A stretch of DNA of 64,000 nucleotides from an uncultured Methylophilaceae bacterium (GCA_905182075.1 CAJIZS010000001.1:806001-870000); one strand, 5' to 3'. Counted from the stretch's first letter, positions 1 to 10,443 are shown. Notes: generated by a model from the sequence alone, not told the origin. A program made the numbers and translations.

Positions 1-510
1 AGTAAAGCAGCTTCCGATCATTTAGTTAGAGCCTGGCACCATACATATGGTCTACAAACGTTAATCACTAATTGTTCAAATAACTACGGTCCAATCCAGT
101 TTCCTGAAAAGCTAATTCCTTTAATGATATCGAATGCTCTTAGCGATAAATCTCTACCAATTTATGGTGATGGGAAAAACATAAGAGATTGGATTTATGT
201 TATCGATCACTGTAAGGGAATTAAGCTGGTATTAGAGGAAGGTAAATTAGGAGAAACTTATAATATTGGTGGACGTAACGAACGTGAAAACTTATATATT
301 GTAACTGAGATTTGTAATTCTTTAGACCACCTTCGACCAAAAAAAAAAAGTCTTACCTAACTTGAATATTAAAATGATATGAAACTAGACTAGGAAGCAT
401 GCTGAAAAGATTAAAAATAATTTAGCTTGGAAGCCAATCGTAAATATTGGACTTAAAAAAACTATTGAATGGTACCTAGAAAACTCTGAGTGGGTTAAGA
501 GCATTAATTA
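1..510 (+). pseudogene. rfbB: dTDP-glucose 4,6-dehydratase, 3' part, frameshifted
   Basis: This is the C-terminal half of RmlB/RfbB, which converts dTDP-glucose to dTDP-4-keto-6-deoxyglucose, the second step of dTDP-rhamnose synthesis. The reading frame is already open at base 1, so the gene starts left of the window. Family motifs seen are [29 protein letters not shown], a [12 protein letters not shown] stretch and ETYNIGG. The frame breaks in an A-run near 341-350. The ending resumes in another frame (LAWKPIVNIGLKKTIEWYL) and stops at 508-510. The usual segment around DRPGHDRRYAID is missing or unreadable, so there is a small deletion as well as a frameshift. It is followed by rfbD, rfbA and rfbC. 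Confidence 0.9.
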
Positions 511-529
511 GTAATTAACATCATATAAA

Positions 530-1415
530 ATGAAGCTTAAAAAAATCTTACTATTCGGCAAAGATGGACAAGTAGGTCAAGCTTTATGTGAGGCCTTAAC
601 CAATCATTATGAATTGGTAGCATTAGGTAGAGACGAATTAAATCTTGAAAGGGGTGAGCTAATCAATCAAATGATTGATGATGTTAATCCAGACTGTTTA
701 ATAAATGCCGCGGCGTACACTAAAGTTGATCAAGCTGAAGATGAAAATATCCTGGCAACAAGTATCAATAAGTTTGCTACAGAGATTATGGCTAAAAAAA
801 CTCATATTCTCGGTATTCCAATGATTTATTATTCAACTGACTATGTTTTTGATGGAAGTAAGAGTGTTGCCTACAAGGAAGAAGACATACCAAATCCTAT
901 TTCTTTTTATGGAGCGACGAAGCTTCAAGGAGAAAAAGCTGTTAGAGAAAATAACCCAAAACACTTGATCTTAAGAACTAGTTGGGTATTCAGTCCCCAT
1001 GGAAATAATTTCGTAAAAACGATTATAGGGTTAGCAAAAAATAAATCAGCGCTTACCGTTGTAAGTGATCAATTAGGAAGTCCTACTTCAAGTAGATGGA
1101 TTGCTAAAAGTACCCATAAAATTTTAAATAAATTACAAGAAAATGATTGTTACGGAACCTACCATGTTGTTTGCGATGGAGTCAACAATCAACAATTTTT
1201 ATTTATTTAATACCTAGAAAAAAACTTATGAAAAAAAATTAGAATTTAATCAATTAACACCAATAAAATCAGATGAATACCCTACAAAAGCAAAAAGACC
1301 AAAAAATTCTGTTTTATCTTATCAAAAGTTAAAATCGTTGCTTGATATTAGCCCTCCTTCATGGAAGAATGAGCTTAATAGGGTTATAGATAGCATTATC
1401 TTAATGGAGAATTAA
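530..1415 (+). pseudogene. rfbD: dTDP-4-dehydrorhamnose reductase (frameshifted)
   Basis: RmlD reduces dTDP-4-keto-L-rhamnose to dTDP-L-rhamnose. The N-terminus has the Rossmann motif LLFGKDGQVGQAL, then NAAAYTKVDQAE, the STDYVFDG motif and YGATKLQGE (YxxxK), all typical of the extended SDR RmlD. The frame is intact to about codon 220 and is lost near 1195-1250 in T- and A-rich sequence. The C-terminal tail (SVLSYQKLKSLLDI, PPSWKNEL) continues in another frame to a TAA at 1413-1415. The full length would be about 295 residues, normal for the family. The gene sits 4 bases before rfbA. Confidence 0.9.
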
Positions 1416-1419
1416 TCAA

Positions 1420-2301
1420 TTGCGAAAAGGCATAATACTAGCAGGCGGTTCAGGCTCAAGACTCTATCCTGTCACCCAGGTTATATCTAAACAATTACTC
1501 CCAGTTTACGATAAACCTATGATTTATTATCCACTATCAACTTTAATGTTGACTGGAATTACTGAAATTTTAATTATTTCAACCCCTAGTGATTTACCTC
1601 TTTTTAAAAAATTATTAAAGGATGGTAGTCAGTGGGGTTTAAAGATTGAGTATTGTGAGCAAAGAAAGCCTGATGGCCTAGCACAAGCTTTTATAATTGG
1701 AGAAGACTTCATAGAAAATGATGATGTATGTTTAGTGTTAGGGGATAATATTTTCTACGGCGATGGTTTTATTGAATCATTACAAAACAGCGTAAAGCTG
1801 GTCAAACAAACGCAGCAAGCGATTATTTTTGGTTATAAAGTTTCAGAGCCGCAACATTATGGTGTTGCAGAATTTGATGACAACAATAATGTGATCTCTA
1901 TTGAAGAAAAACCAGCTAACCCTAAGTCGAAGTATGCAGTAGTGGGTCTCTATTTTTACCCCAATAAAGCGGTAAAAATTGCCAAAAAAGTGCAACCTTC
2001 CTCTAGAGGAGAGTTAGAGATAACCTCAGTTAATAGTGCTTTTTTGGAGTCGAATAACCTAAAAGTTGAAGTATTAGGTAGGGGGTTTGCGTGGTTAGAC
2101 ACCGGAACTCATGATTCTTTGTTAGAGGCAAGTCAGTTTATTAGTACAATAGAAAATCGCCAGGGGCTAAAAGTATCTTCCCCGGAGGAGATTGCATTTC
2201 GTATCGGATTGATTGATGCTGATCAGCTCACGGAAATAATTAAGCCTTATAAGCATAATCAATATGGTCAATATTTAAACAAATTACTTGAAAAAAAATA
2301 A
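1420..2301 (+). CDS. rfbA: Glucose-1-phosphate thymidylyltransferase
   Basis: RmlA makes dTDP-glucose from dTTP and glucose-1-phosphate, the entry step to dTDP-rhamnose. The 293-residue protein is full length and intact. It has the nucleotide-binding GGSGSRLYP motif at about residues 9-17, a [12 protein letters not shown] metal/substrate segment, an IEEKP sugar-binding motif near residue 161 and the [11 protein letters not shown]-terminal motif. The start is a TTG four bases after the rfbD stop. The stop is directly followed by the rfbC ATG, so the genes are translationally coupled. Confidence 0.97.
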   Translation: MRKGIILAGGSGSRLYPVTQVISKQLLPVYDKPMIYYPLSTLMLTGITEILIISTPSDLPLFKKLLKDGSQWGLKIEYCEQRKPDGLAQAFIIGEDFIENDDVCLVLGDNIFYGDGFIESLQNSVKLVKQTQQAIIFGYKVSEPQHYGVAEFDDNNNVISIEEKPANPKSKYAVVGLYFYPNKAVKIAKKVQPSSRGELEITSVNSAFLESNNLKVEVLGRGFAWLDTGTHDSLLEASQFISTIENRQGLKVSSPEEIAFRIGLIDADQLTEIIKPYKHNQYGQYLNKLLEKK

Positions 2302-2844
2302 ATGGACTTTAAAAAATTATCGATAAATCTTAACCAATCAATCAAAGATATTGGTTCTTTCTTTGAGAGTTGGAATGAAGAATCCTTTGTTAAAAATGGT
2401 TTAGATTTGGATTTTGTTCAGGATAATCAGTCTCTTTCAAGTAAGGGAGTGTTAAGAGGTTTGCATTTTCAGAACCCACCTTTCGCGCAAGGTAAATTAG
2501 TACGAGTAATAAAAGGTGCTGTATTTGACGTAGTTGTCGATTTACGAAAAGAATCTAAAACATTTGGGCATTCATTAAGTGTCACCTTGACTTCAGAAAG
2601 TTTTCAAGCTTTTTATGTCCCAGAAGGTTTTGCTCATGGATTCCAAGTTACATCAAATACCGCAACAGTTTTTTATAAGACTACTGATTTTTATAATGCT
2701 GAGACCGAGGTAACGCTCGCATGGAATGATTCAGGAATTAAGATTAATTGGCCAAATTCGGTAAGCCCCAATTTATCAAAAAAAGATTGCAATGGCTTAT
2801 GTTTAAACACATTAAAAAAAGAGATTCAAGGAGAAAATTCATGA
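2302..2844 (+). CDS. rfbC: dTDP-4-dehydrorhamnose 3,5-epimerase
   Basis: RmlC epimerises C3 and C5 of dTDP-4-keto-6-deoxyglucose. The protein of 180 residues is a complete cupin-type RmlC with the RGLHFQ motif carrying the catalytic His, a GKLVRVIKGAVFDVVVDLR core strand, a PEGFAHGF loop and YNAETE near the C-terminus. The ATG follows the rfbA stop with no gap, and the stop overlaps the gmhA ATG (ATGA). It completes the rhamnose set rfbBDAC. Confidence 0.96.
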   Translation: MDFKKLSINLNQSIKDIGSFFESWNEESFVKNGLDLDFVQDNQSLSSKGVLRGLHFQNPPFAQGKLVRVIKGAVFDVVVDLRKESKTFGHSLSVTLTSESFQAFYVPEGFAHGFQVTSNTATVFYKTTDFYNAETEVTLAWNDSGIKINWPNSVSPNLSKKDCNGLCLNTLKKEIQGENS

Positions 2845-3413
2845 TCAATAAACAAACCATTCAAAATCATCTCTTAGAACACCTTGAGGTAGCAAAGCTT
2901 ATAGATAATAGCTATATTGATGAAATCTATTCTTGCGCAGAATTAATAGTTAAAACTTTGCAAAATGGAGGCACCATTTTTTGGTGTGGTAATGGAGGGA
3001 GTGCAAGTGACAGCCAACATTTAGCTGCAGAACTTATAGGACGATATGATAAAAATCGTAAACCAATACGGTCTGTTTCTTTATCTTCAGACACCGCAGT
3101 CCTGACATGTATATCAAATGATTTTGGTTACGATAAAGTATTTTCAAGGCAATTAGAAGGCTTGGGGAAAAAAGGCGATATTCTTGTTGCTATCTCGACG
3201 TCAGGTAAAAGTCAAAATGTTTTAAATGTAATCAAGCAAGCTAAAAGTATGCAAATTAATACAATAGGGTTCTTAGGAAAGGGTGGTGGAGAAGCATTAC
3301 CTTTATGTGACAACGCAATAATTGTTCCCAGTCAAACAACAGCAAGAATTCAAGAAATGCATATTGCTATTGGTCAAATTATTTGTGAGATATTAGAATC
3401 AGAATTATGCTAA
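2841..3413 (+). CDS. gmhA: Phosphoheptose (sedoheptulose 7-phosphate) isomerase
   Basis: GmhA isomerises sedoheptulose 7-phosphate to glycero-manno-heptose 7-phosphate, the first step of ADP- or GDP-heptose synthesis. The 190-residue SIS-domain protein shows CGNGGSASDSQH at residues 49-60, LAAEL just after, an STSGKSQNV phosphate-binding loop and EMHIAIGQ near the C-terminus. I chose the ATG at 2841 because it has a good AAGGAGA ribosome site and matches the family N-terminus. An upstream in-frame ATG at 2748 would lie inside rfbC. hddA and hddC, about 24 kb downstream, suggest that it feeds GDP-heptose. Confidence 0.95.
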   Translation: MINKQTIQNHLLEHLEVAKLIDNSYIDEIYSCAELIVKTLQNGGTIFWCGNGGSASDSQHLAAELIGRYDKNRKPIRSVSLSSDTAVLTCISNDFGYDKVFSRQLEGLGKKGDILVAISTSGKSQNVLNVIKQAKSMQINTIGFLGKGGGEALPLCDNAIIVPSQTTARIQEMHIAIGQIICEILESELC

Positions 3414-3420
3414 AGCCAGC

Positions 3421-4580
3421 AGCTTTCCATATAATATAGTCGTTGTAGGCATGGGTTATGTGGGTATATCAAATGCATTACTTCTTGCTCAAAAAAATAA
3501 AGTTATTGCAATGAGATATTAATAAAGAAAAAATTAAGTTAAAGATGAACAAAGTTAAAAATTATTTATACACGTTGTTATGTGTAGTGCGAAAGAAAAT
3601 ATTTAGTAGGTATTCTGGACAAATTACATATTACAACAAAAGTCTTGGAATTGCACCAAGTGGAAATAGATGGGGCTACTAATTATTTCAATACGAGCTC
3701 CGTAGAAAGTATTATCCATAATGTATTAACTGATAATCCTAGAGCAACAATTATCATAAAGTCTACAATACCTGTCGGATTTACTAATAGTATGCGGGAT
3801 AAGTATAAGTCTAAAGCCATCATTTTTTCTCCAGAATTTTTAAGAGAAGGTAAGGCTCTTTATGACAATTTATATCCATCACGAATCGTTGTTGGCGACA
3901 CCACGAAAGAGGCTAAAATATTTTCAGAATTGTTGAGTCAAGGTGCAATTAAAAATGATATAGATATATTATTAGTTAACTCAACTGAGGCAGAAGCTTC
4001 AAAATTGTTTGCAAATACATATTTAGCAATGCGAGTAGCATATTTTAATGAGTTAGATTCTTATGCTATGAGTCATAAGTTAAATACTATTGATATTATT
4101 GATGGTGTTTGTGCCGACAACCGGATTGGAAATTATTATAATAATCCATCATTTGGGTATGGAGGATATTGCTTACCCAAAGACACACGTCAGTTATTAG
4201 CTAACTATAAGGATGTTCCTCAAAAACTAATTGAAGCAATTACAAGCGCAAACTCGGTTAGGAAAGACTTTATAGGCGAGCAAATTATTAAGAAAAACCC
4301 AAAAGTTGTTGGGGTGTATAGGCTTACGATGAAATCGGGCTCAGATAATATTCGTCAATCAAGTATGCAAGGCATAATGAAAAGAATTAAGGCTAAAGGA
4401 ATAAAAGTAATCATTTATGAGCCATTAATTGGGGAAAAGGAATTCTTTAAATCAAAATTGGTTAATGAATTAAGTGATTTTAAAGAAAAGAGTAATTTAA
4501 TCTTATCTAATCGCATGCATAACGATTTAAGAGATGTTTCTGAAAAGGTTTTCACTCGTGACTTATTTGGAAAAGATTAA
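3421..4580 (+). pseudogene. ugd: UDP-glucose 6-dehydrogenase, N-terminal part degenerate
   Basis: Ugd oxidises UDP-glucose to UDP-glucuronate. The N-terminal Rossmann strand (NIVVVGMGYVGISNALLLAQ) is readable from about 3430, but between 3510 and 3640 the frame is scrambled and shortened. From about 3660 the frame is intact with the family motifs [29 protein letters not shown], the [15 protein letters not shown] segment, and GGYCLPKDT with the catalytic Cys. The C-terminal NAD-binding domain is complete. No in-frame start codon links the two parts. It is either an indel-damaged gene or a true pseudogene. It lies between gmhA and the flippase. Confidence 0.88.
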
Positions 4581-4595
4581 ATAAGTACAAACCCG

Positions 4596-5795
4596 ATGCT
4601 TTTTTGGAAAAATTTATCCGCAAGAACACTTATAGTTCTTATCAATCAGATCTCTATTCTAATAGCACTTCCAATTGTGGCATATCGCTTAGGGATAAAA
4701 GATTTTGGGGTGCTTTCTGTTGCAATGATTATTTTTCAGGTTTCCTTTATGTTAACAGAATGGGGTTTTGGTATTCCGGCAATTAAAGAATCGTCTGATG
4801 CAAATAATAAAAAAGATTTAGGACGTATGTTCTTTGATGTAAACATAATCAAAGCCATTATTTTATTTTTTATCATTTTATTCATTGCAATTATTCAATT
4901 AGCATCTTAATTAAAGATTCACAGCTAAGAAGTGGCGGTTTAGTTTTTGCAGTTATAGCCGGGGCATTTAATCCTTTATGGTATTTTCAGGCACAATATA
5001 AAGCAGGACCTTTACCATCTTTACTTGGAAGGCTTCTATATTTAGTAATTATTTTTTTTTTAGTTTTAGATTCTTCAAGTATGAACTGGGTTCTAACTGC
5101 ACAAGGAATAACTTATTTAATAACTACTATTTGGGGTTTGTATTTTGTAAAACCTTATTTAAGAAATATACGTAAGTTTGATTTAAGAAAGTTAAAGACA
5201 AGGTTTAAAAATTCTGTTCCTTTCTTTTTAAGTGGAGCAATTACAAACCAATTTCATTCTATCTGGGGGTTGTTTTTGATTTCAGTTGCAGGCCCTATTG
5301 AAGTCGCAATATTCAATTTAGCTGACCAGGGATTAAGAGCTGGCGGTGCTTTTACAAATATTTTACCCGAAGTATTTTTATTAAGAAGGCTTAGCGAGGG
5401 TTCCAGTATTAAAAATAACAAACGAATAAAATTAGCTATATTTACTCAATTTTTAAATATCATAGATTTGTTTAATTACAGATAAAATAATTTCTATATT
5501 TTTTGGGCCATCTTACTTGTTGGCTGTAAATGTTATTCAAGTAACGATAATTATTTGGCTATTATTAGCTTTTATAAAGTTATTGGGTTATCCGTTACTT
5601 GGGATTAGATTTGGACTAGAGCGAGTAAATAAATTTAATTACATCTTCTTTGCCCTTAATATTATTGGAATTATTTTGTGGGCCAACGTTGGTAATTTTA
5701 CCGCTCTATTTTTATCTTATTTTGTTCTTACTACATGCTTTATTTATTTAATGATTCAAGTATTTTTATTTAAATCTAATTGGATTACTAGGTAA
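4596..5795 (+). pseudogene. Wzx-type polysaccharide flippase (frameshifted)
   Basis: This is a multi-spanning membrane protein of the PST/Wzx family that would flip lipid-linked repeat units. The N-terminus resembles flippases (LIVLINQISILIALPIVAYRLG, then LSVAMIIFQVSF). The segment GAFNPLWYFQAQ is the typical Wzx PLWYFQG-like motif, and further hydrophobic helices follow. The frame is broken near 4900-4912 and again near 5475-5515. When the pieces are joined, the length is about 400 residues, normal for Wzx. It is the only Wzx-like gene in the window. A PglK-like ABC exporter at 28.3 kb is the alternative flippase. Confidence 0.85.
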
Positions 5796-5902
5796 ATTAA
5801 ATCATAAATAACCAAATATGCTCAGGCAGAATTAATGAACAAATAATTACAAAAAAAGACTAATTATTTTAATTAATTTATCTATTAAGGGGGTGGCAGG
5901 AT

Positions 5903-6784
5903 ATCTCGAATAAAAAGAAACCACTAGTATCTCTATTTGCTTCAGCATATAGAACTGATAATTGGATGAGTATCTATAATAATTTTGGTAAACCTTCCTT
6001 AGTTGATCTTGAGTTTATTTTTGTGGGACCTAATAAGCCAAACTATGAGTTACCTGAAAATTTTCGTTTCATTCAATCTGCCGTAAAGCCTATTCAATGT
6101 CTTGAGATTGCAGCTAGAAATGCAATTGGAGATTTTATTATACAGGTTGCTGATGACTGCTTATTTAAAACAAAGCACCCGATAGATGAGCTTTATAAGA
6201 CATTCTTAAGAAATAAAAGTGAAAAAATAATTGTTTCATGTAGGTACTCGATGGATGATAAATTGGTACCCCTGGATGGCCAAAGGCTGATAAACGGAGA
6301 TCCTAAGTCACCCCTCGTGCAACTTTATGGTTTAATGAAGAGGAGCCTTTATAACAAACTCGGAGGCATGGATAAAAATTTTATTGCTGTCATGGGGGAT
6401 TACGATATAGCAATGCGTTTGTATTCGATCGGTGGAAAAGTTGTAATGAGTAAAGTGATTTTAAATGAAGATAGAGAGGCAGCTTCTCAGGGTGGCTCTT
6501 TATGTGTAGATTATTATAAGATTGACATGGGGTATTTACATTCTTTATGGGTAAAAAATAGTAAAACTGTGTTAAAAAGAGCAAGCAGATTTGAACCTTT
6601 TGATAACATTAATTTATTAAAGTTCTCCCAGGGACCTAGAGGCCGATGGCGAGGAAATGGATTTTTTCTTTATGAGAAAATTATTGATTCACCAAGATTT
6701 TTAAAAAAAATGGTTAGAGGAATTACCACCATATCAAGGTGTTTAAATTATGCTATTCGAATAATAAAACACCTATTAAAGTGA
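5903..6784 (+). CDS. Glycosyltransferase family 2-like protein, tandem copy 1 (start codon lost)
   Basis: This GT-A type glycosyltransferase is almost identical to the next gene. Visible elements are VSLFASAYRTDNW, an ADDCLF acidic motif at the expected nucleotide-sugar/metal site, and GGMDKNFIAVMGDYDIAMRLY, which resembles the acceptor-side motif of GT2 enzymes. The frame starts at an ATC (5903) exactly where copy 2 has ATG, after the same GGCAGGATAT leader. About 60 bases of N-terminal coding sequence present in copy 2 are also missing. The first in-frame ATG is at 5966, which would remove the first beta strand. It may therefore be inactive, or the ATC may be a sequence error. Confidence 0.75.
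   Translation: MSNKKKPLVSLFASAYRTDNWMSIYNNFGKPSLVDLEFIFVGPNKPNYELPENFRFIQSAVKPIQCLEIAARNAIGDFIIQVADDCLFKTKHPIDELYKTFLRNKSEKIIVSCRYSMDDKLVPLDGQRLINGDPKSPLVQLYGLMKRSLYNKLGGMDKNFIAVMGDYDIAMRLYSIGGKVVMSKVILNEDREAASQGGSLCVDYYKIDMGYLHSLWVKNSKTVLKRASRFEPFDNINLLKFSQGPRGRWRGNGFFLYEKIIDSPRFLKKMVRGITTISRCLNYAIRIIKHLLK
5939..6697 (+). repeat. Tandem duplicated gene segment, copy 1 (partner 6878-7636)
   Basis: This 759-base block is repeated 939 bases downstream with no length change. Most of it is identical base for base. Differences cluster in a few short patches, mainly 6266-6329, plus single sites near 6146 and 6404 and around 6570. Flanks on both sides diverge abruptly. Confidence 0.9.
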
Positions 6785-6793
6785 TGGCAGGAT

Positions 6794-7747
6794 ATGTCGA
6801 ATAATAATTCAGATATTTTTTTTAAACCAGCAAAAAGATTAGTAAAAAAAATAAATAAACCAGTCGTTTCTTTGGTTGCTTCAGCATATAGAACTGATAA
6901 TTGGATGAGTATCTATAATAATTTTGGTAAACCTTCCTTAGTTGATCTTGAGTTTATTTTTGTGGGACCTAATAAGCCAAACTATGAGTTACCTGAAAAT
7001 TTTCGTTTCATTCAATCTGCCGTAAAGCCTATTCAATGTCTTGAGATTGCAGCTAGAAATGCAATTGGAGATTTTATTATACAGATTTCTGATGACTGCT
7101 TATTTAAAACAAAGCACCCGATAGATGAGCTTTATAAGACATTCTTAAGAAATAAAAGTGAAAAAATAATTGTTTCTTGTAGGTACTCGATGGATGATAA
7201 ATTGCTTCCTGTGGAATCCTGCTGGTTAATAAAAGGAGATCCTAAGTCACCATTAATGCCACTTAGTGGTTTAATGAAGAGGAGCCTTTATAACAAACTC
7301 GGAGGCATGGATAAAAATTTTATTGCTATCATGGGGGATTTAGATATAGCAATGCGTTTGTATTCGATCGGTGGAAAAGTTGTAATGAGTAAAGTGATTT
7401 TAAATGAAGATAGAGAGGCAGCTTCTCAGGGTGGCTCTTTATGTGTAGATTATTATAAGATTGACATGGGGTATTTACATTCTTTATGGGTAAAAAATAG
7501 TAAAACTGTGATAGATAGATCAAGCAGATTTGAACCTTTTGATAATGTTAATTTATTAAAGTTCTCCCAGGGACCTAGAGGCCGATGGCGAGGAAATGGA
7601 TTTTTTCTTTATGAGAAAATTATTGATTCACCAAGAATATTCAAGCAATTAATTAGGGGAATTACTCAGCCTCTTAACTATTATAAATATTTAATTCGTA
7701 TATTAAATTTTTTAGTTTTAAAAATAAAGTTAAATCTAAAAAAATAA
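6794..7747 (+). CDS. Glycosyltransferase family 2-like protein, tandem copy 2
   Basis: This is the intact copy, 317 residues, starting at ATG 6794. It has the N-terminal strand VVSLVASAYRTDN, the SDDC acidic motif near residue 97, and GGMDKNFIAIMGDLDIAMRLY near residue 175, consistent with a GT-A fold glycosyltransferase acting on lipid-linked glycans at the inner membrane. A basic, hydrophobic tail could mediate membrane contact. Compared with copy 1 the differences concentrate in a block of about 21 residues upstream of GLMKRSLYNKLGG, which could set sugar specificity. The family is not certain beyond GT2-like. Confidence 0.8.
   Translation: MSNNNSDIFFKPAKRLVKKINKPVVSLVASAYRTDNWMSIYNNFGKPSLVDLEFIFVGPNKPNYELPENFRFIQSAVKPIQCLEIAARNAIGDFIIQISDDCLFKTKHPIDELYKTFLRNKSEKIIVSCRYSMDDKLLPVESCWLIKGDPKSPLMPLSGLMKRSLYNKLGGMDKNFIAIMGDLDIAMRLYSIGGKVVMSKVILNEDREAASQGGSLCVDYYKIDMGYLHSLWVKNSKTVIDRSSRFEPFDNVNLLKFSQGPRGRWRGNGFFLYEKIIDSPRIFKQLIRGITQPLNYYKYLIRILNFLVLKIKLNLKK
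6878..7636 (+). repeat. Tandem duplicated gene segment, copy 2 (partner 5939-6697)
   Basis: Second copy of the 759-base direct repeat described at 5939-6697; offset exactly 939 bases. Confidence 0.9.
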
Positions 7748-7749
7748 TA

Positions 7750-9200
7750 ATGAAAGAAAAAAGATAAGTCCAGTTATATTATCTGGAGGATCTGGTTCAC
7801 GGCTTTGGCCACTATCAAGAGAGGAATACCCAAAGCAATTTCTGAATTTATCTGGATCTAAAAGCTTATTTCAAGATGCAATTAATAGAATTGTTAATAT
7901 TAATAATAAAGCTATTACGATAGATAACACTATTGTGGTTACGAATGAAAAGCATCGGTTTCTGGTTCTTGATCAGTTAGAGCGCATGAGTCTAAATAAA
8001 GTAAAAATCTTGCTAGAACCAGCAAGTTTAAATACAGCACCTGCCCTTACTTTTGCTGCACTTGAGGCAAAAACTAACAGCCATGATCCAATTTTGGTTG
8101 TTGTTCCTGCCGACCAAACAATAAGTGACGATAAAGCTTTTACTAAAACTTTAGAGTCAGCGATTAAAGCAGCGACAAATAATTCTATTGTTATTTTGGG
8201 GATTAAGCCAAATACACCAAATACTGGTTATGGGTATATAAAAACTAGCGATAATATTGGAGACTTTGGGCAATTTAGTGTTGAAAGGTTTGTCGAGAAA
8301 CCAAATTTAGCTAAGGCAAGAGAGTACTTTAAGGCGGGGAATTATTTCTGGAATGGTGGAATCTTTGTTGTCAAAGCAAGTGTTTGGTTAAAAGCAATTA
8401 GTCAATTTAGACCGGATATTTATTCAAGTACCAATGAGGCTTGGTTGAGAAAAAGCGTTGACGGAGAATTTACTAGACCAGATTGTAAATTATACGAATC
8501 CATCCCTTCTGACTCAATTGATTTTTCTGTTATTGAAAAGTGCCCTGATTCAGAAGAGTTTGATATTCAGATGATTCCACTTAAGGCGGGCTGGAATGAT
8601 TTGGGTTCATGGGAAGCATTCTTTCAATCCAATAAGGTTGATAAGTATGGAAACGTAACGTTTGGTGACTCACTTATTAAGGAAACTAAAAATTCATTAA
8701 TTTATTCTACGAAAAGGCTTATCGGCACTCTTGGCGTTGAAAATTTAATCATAGTTGAAACGGATGATGCTTTATTAGTTGCCGATAAAAGTAAAAGCCA
8801 AGATGTTAAATTATTAGTGGAACAATTAAAGAGTAGTGGTCGAGAAGAACATAGTACCCATAGAAAAGTTCATAGGCCATGGGGTTGGTATGACAATATC
8901 GATTACGGCGAAGGCTTTAAAGTAAAAAGGATACAGGTCAAACCTGGGGCGAGTTTGAGTCTTCAGATGCATCAACATCGTGCGGAACATTGGGTGGTAG
9001 TTAGGGGTATTGCTAAGGTTGTTAATGGCAAAGAACTAATTACATTATTAGAGAGTGAGTCAACATACATCCCGAAGGGCCAAGCTCATCGGCTGAGTAA
9101 CCCAGGACCGAGTTTTTTAGAAATTATTGAGGTCCAATCTGGAAAATACTTAGAAGAGGATGATATCATTCGTATGGAAGATAATTACGGAAGAGATTAG
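7750..9200 (+). CDS. manC: Mannose-1-phosphate guanylyltransferase / mannose-6-phosphate isomerase (5' frameshift)
   Basis: This bifunctional ManC/RfbM makes GDP-mannose and, by its C-terminal cupin domain, isomerises fructose-6-phosphate and mannose-6-phosphate. The N-terminal motif [15 protein letters not shown] is present, then [14 protein letters not shown] and YFWNGGIF, and a C-terminal PMI domain ([23 protein letters not shown]). The ATG at 7750 is out of frame with the rest by one base because of the A-run at 7758-7763. The main frame has no canonical start between 7740 and the GGSGSR motif. With one base corrected the protein is about 482 residues, the normal length. It is followed by gmd. 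Confidence 0.92.
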
Positions 9201-9210
9201 GTGTATTAAG

Positions 9211-10322
9211 ATGAAAAAAGTTGCATTAATAACTGGCATTACTGGTCAAGACGGGTCGTATTTAGCAGAATTTCTTCTTGAGAAGGGTTATGTGGTTCAT
9301 GGAATCAAAAGAAGAGCCTCTCAATTTAATACCAAAAGAATTGATCACCTTCATCAAGATTGGCACATTAATCATAGGAATTTTATTTTACACTTTGGTG
9401 ATTTGTCTGACTCAACTTGCCTTATAAGAATAATTCAAGAAACTCAACCCGATGAGCTCTATAACCTAGCAGCCCAGAGTCATGTTGCGGTTTCATTTCA
9501 GTTACCAGAATACACGGCAGATATTGATGCTGTCGGAACTGTTAGAATTTTAGAGGCAATTCGGGTATTAGGGCTCTCTAAGAAAACAAAATTTTACCAG
9601 GCGTCGACTTCTGAGTTATATGGTAAGGTTCAGGAGACTCCGCAAAATGAAAACACTCCCTTTTACCCAAGAAGCCCTTATGCTGCTGCAAAATTATATG
9701 CTCACTGGATAAAAAATTACAGAGAAGCATATGGAATGTTTGCTTGTAATGGAATTTTATTTAATCATGAGTCAAAGCGAAGGGGCGAGACTTTTGTGAC
9801 CAGAAAAATTACTCGAGGACTTGCTAATATCGCACAAGGAATTCAAGACTGCTTGTTTATGGGAAATATGGATTCTCTTAGAGACTGGGGACATGCAAAA
9901 GATTATATTCGAATGCAGTGGCTGATGATGCAGCAAGATGAGCCAGATGACTTTGTTATCGCAACTGGTATTCAGGTTTCAGTTAGAGAGTTTGTGATTC
10001 GAAGTGCTAAGGCTTTAGGATTAAGCTTGGAGTTTAGTGGTAAGGGCGAGAAAGAGATAGGTACTGTTGTAAAAAATGATGGAAGCGACGCACCGTTCAT
10101 AAATGTAGGAGATGTTATTGTAAAAGTAGACTCTTTTTATTTCAGACCTAATAATATCACCAGTTTGAACTTCGTCTAAAGCTAAAAGTATTTTATTTTC
10201 AGCTTCATGTGGATGCGGATGAATTAATTAATGAAATGATTACTAATGATCTTGATGAGGCAAAACAAAATGTTATTTTAAAGAATCATGGGTTTGATGT
10301 TAGTTTGGATAAAGAGAAGTAG
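9211..10322 (+). pseudogene. gmd: GDP-mannose 4,6-dehydratase (3' end frameshifted)
   Basis: Gmd converts GDP-mannose to GDP-4-keto-6-deoxymannose, the precursor of GDP-fucose, GDP-rhamnose, perosamine and others. The start at 9211 gives [23 protein letters not shown], the classic N-terminus. Other motifs are [34 protein letters not shown] (YxxxK), [16 protein letters not shown] and [10 protein letters not shown]. After [13 protein letters not shown] the frame breaks several times between 10165 and 10205. The normal tail (ELINEMITNDLDEAK, HGFDV) resumes in another frame and ends at 10320-10322. It pairs with manC immediately upstream. No fucose synthase follows directly. Confidence 0.93.
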
Positions 10323-10443
10323 AATTTTATAATCCAATTTTGGTTAAAAGTAAAACTTTATAAATTATTAAATCACCAGCTGGTTAGTCACTCAACAGGG
10401 AAATAATGCAAAAAAATAACTTTAAACACTAAAAAAATTCTGT
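10323..10443 (+). other. Gap upstream of the TPP-enzyme run, possible 5' coding of E1 alpha
   Basis: An ATG at 10406 opens a short frame that would give a plausible E1-alpha leader (QKNNFK, then LKKFCMVDIRIRL) if one base is lost or gained near 10430. The rest is AT-rich with a small palindrome ACCAGCTGGT near 10375-10384. No clear promoter or terminator was seen. Confidence 0.35.

Noticed and set aside
2748-2840. Longer start for gmhA
   Set aside because: The extension lies within rfbC coding sequence and does not resemble GmhA; the ATG at 2841 has a proper ribosome site and family N-terminus.
6266-6329. Diversity-generating retroelement variable region
   Set aside because: Changes between the copies are not confined to adenines and no reverse transcriptase gene or template repeat is present in the window.
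6390-7523. Two identical 64-residue minus-strand frames inside the tandem glycosyltransferases
   Set aside because: They are antisense shadows of the duplicated coding sequence and carry no family features.
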